Shown in pieces: positions 63,512 through 64,000 of a stretch of 64,000 nucleotides of DNA. The position numbers and the translations under genes were made by a program. The stretch's first letter is position 1. Each line of letters begins with the position of its first letter. Below the pieces are notes generated by a model that saw only the letters and a program-made list of their open reading frames with translations, had not been told where the DNA came from and searched no databases. Source of the stretch: Leeuwenhoekiella nanhaiensis (GTDB taxonomy: Bacteria; Bacteroidota; Bacteroidia; Flavobacteriales; Flavobacteriaceae); assembly GCF_002744755.1 (NCBI RefSeq), contig NZ_KZ319288.1, forward strand, positions 124,001 to 188,000, in the 5' to 3' direction.

Positions 63512-63546
63512 AGTGATCTGACTGGCAGATTATTGGGGGTTCACAT

Positions 63547-64000
63547 TTAATTCTCTAAAACCGGATCGAGTTCTACTTTCAGGTTATTGATGATAAACTT
63601 TTGACGGTCCGGGGTGTTTTTGCCCATATAAAAAGCTAAAATCTCTTCAATAGACATCGCTTCATCAAGCATAATAGGCGCCAGGCGTATGCTGTCGCCA
63701 ATAAAGTGTTTAAATTCATCTGGCGAAATCTCACCAAGCCCTTTAAATCGGGTGATTTCCGGTTTGCCGCTGAGTTCTTCAATAGCATCCCTGCGCTCCT
63801 GCTCGCTATAGCAGTAAATGGTTTTTTTCTTATTACGAACCCGGAATAAAGGTGTTTCCAAAATATACAGGTGTCCTTCTTTAATCAATTCGGGGAAAAA
63901 CTGCAGGAAAAAGGTGATCAACAGTAAACGAATGTGCATCCCGTCAACATCGGCATCGGTAGCAATCACAATATTGTTGTACCGCAGGTCCTCCATCGAT
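63547..64000 (-). CDS. parE: DNA topoisomerase IV subunit B, C-terminal part
   Basis: Only the C-terminal 150 or so residues are in the window; the gene continues past 64000. It carries the TOPRIM end ([21 protein letters not shown]) with the DxD metal site and the end of the subunit ([18 protein letters not shown]). Next to parC on the same strand. Confidence 0.95.
   Translation of the reverse strand, partial: SMEDLRYNNIVIATDADVDGMHIRLLLITFFLQFFPELIKEGHLYILETPLFRVRNKKKTIYCYSEQERRDAIEELSGKPEITRFKGLGEISPDEFKHFIGDSIRLAPIMLDEAMSIEEILAFYMGKNTPDRQKFIINNLKVELDPVLEN

Overview
This window looks like chromosome from a member of the Flavobacteriaceae (phylum Bacteroidetes). The evidence is the gene content: a plug-and-barrel outer-membrane receptor, DUF4494, DUF4251, DUF3667 and DUF4256 proteins, membrane-bound tetratricopeptide (TPR) sensors, lipoproteins with acidic residues after the lipobox Cys, the ATP-grasp/alpha-E/transglutaminase triad and a single-frame prfB. 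Start codons are rarely preceded by a Shine-Dalgarno sequence, as is usual for the phylum. No tRNA, rRNA, CRISPR array, intact insertion sequence or integrase was seen.

Layout. 0.2-2.0 kb: an oxidoreductase and a lipoprotein methyltransferase. 2.0-10.6 kb, all on the minus strand: a striking locus with two predicted exported aerolysin/ETX-MTX2-type pore-forming proteins, each beside its own membrane TPR sensor. One sensor is a TPR histidine kinase with a LytTR response regulator; its kinase gene has an in-frame amber codon. The other is a one-component TPR-LuxR regulator. 10.8-13.2 kb: DUF4494, an unknown protein and a guanine-deaminase-like enzyme, with a 0.5 kb structured AT-rich element. 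13.3-18.8 kb: an A+T-rich accessory island of small, broken and unknown genes, a DUF4145 protein, an operon of unknown protein, XRE-ImmA/IrrE protease and membrane protein, and a 1.2 kb gene-poor stretch filled by decaying repeats. 18.8-26.2 kb: an operon of deaminase, formate/nitrite-type channel and two small proteins, then aconitase, TerC, a ribosome hibernation factor, a cysteine-less ArsC-like protein and a nitroreductase. 26.3-30.8 kb: an overlapping operon of zinc metalloprotease, FabZ-like dehydratase, ketosynthase and acyl carrier protein. 31-34.6 kb: the ATP-grasp/alpha-E/transglutaminase triad. 34.6-48.1 kb: prfB, arsC, receptor, fumC, DUF1003, fused cytochrome c assembly protein, a DUF2520 protein and a KdsC-like phosphatase. 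48.1-64 kb: DUF3667, a GH32/GH68-like protein, DinB, PEP carboxylase, an Lrp-type regulator, an M14 peptidase opposite an XRE regulator, two sensor kinases, mscL, parC and the end of parE.

The most interesting part is the pore-forming locus. Both proteins join a probable target-binding module (a beta/gamma-crystallin domain in one, a possible beta-trefoil in the other) to an aerolysin-like module. Both lie next to sensors with extracytoplasmic TPR domains, and both have a similar CCCTAA-containing motif just upstream. I infer a regulated, surface-directed pore-forming system, for attack, prey or host interaction, or defence against predators. Its function is not shown by the sequence. Second are the XRE-ImmA/membrane-protein operon, the lipid-gene/metalloprotease operon and an array of palindromic operators at 55.05-55.34 kb. 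Domain calls come from reading motifs by eye; no database search was run.
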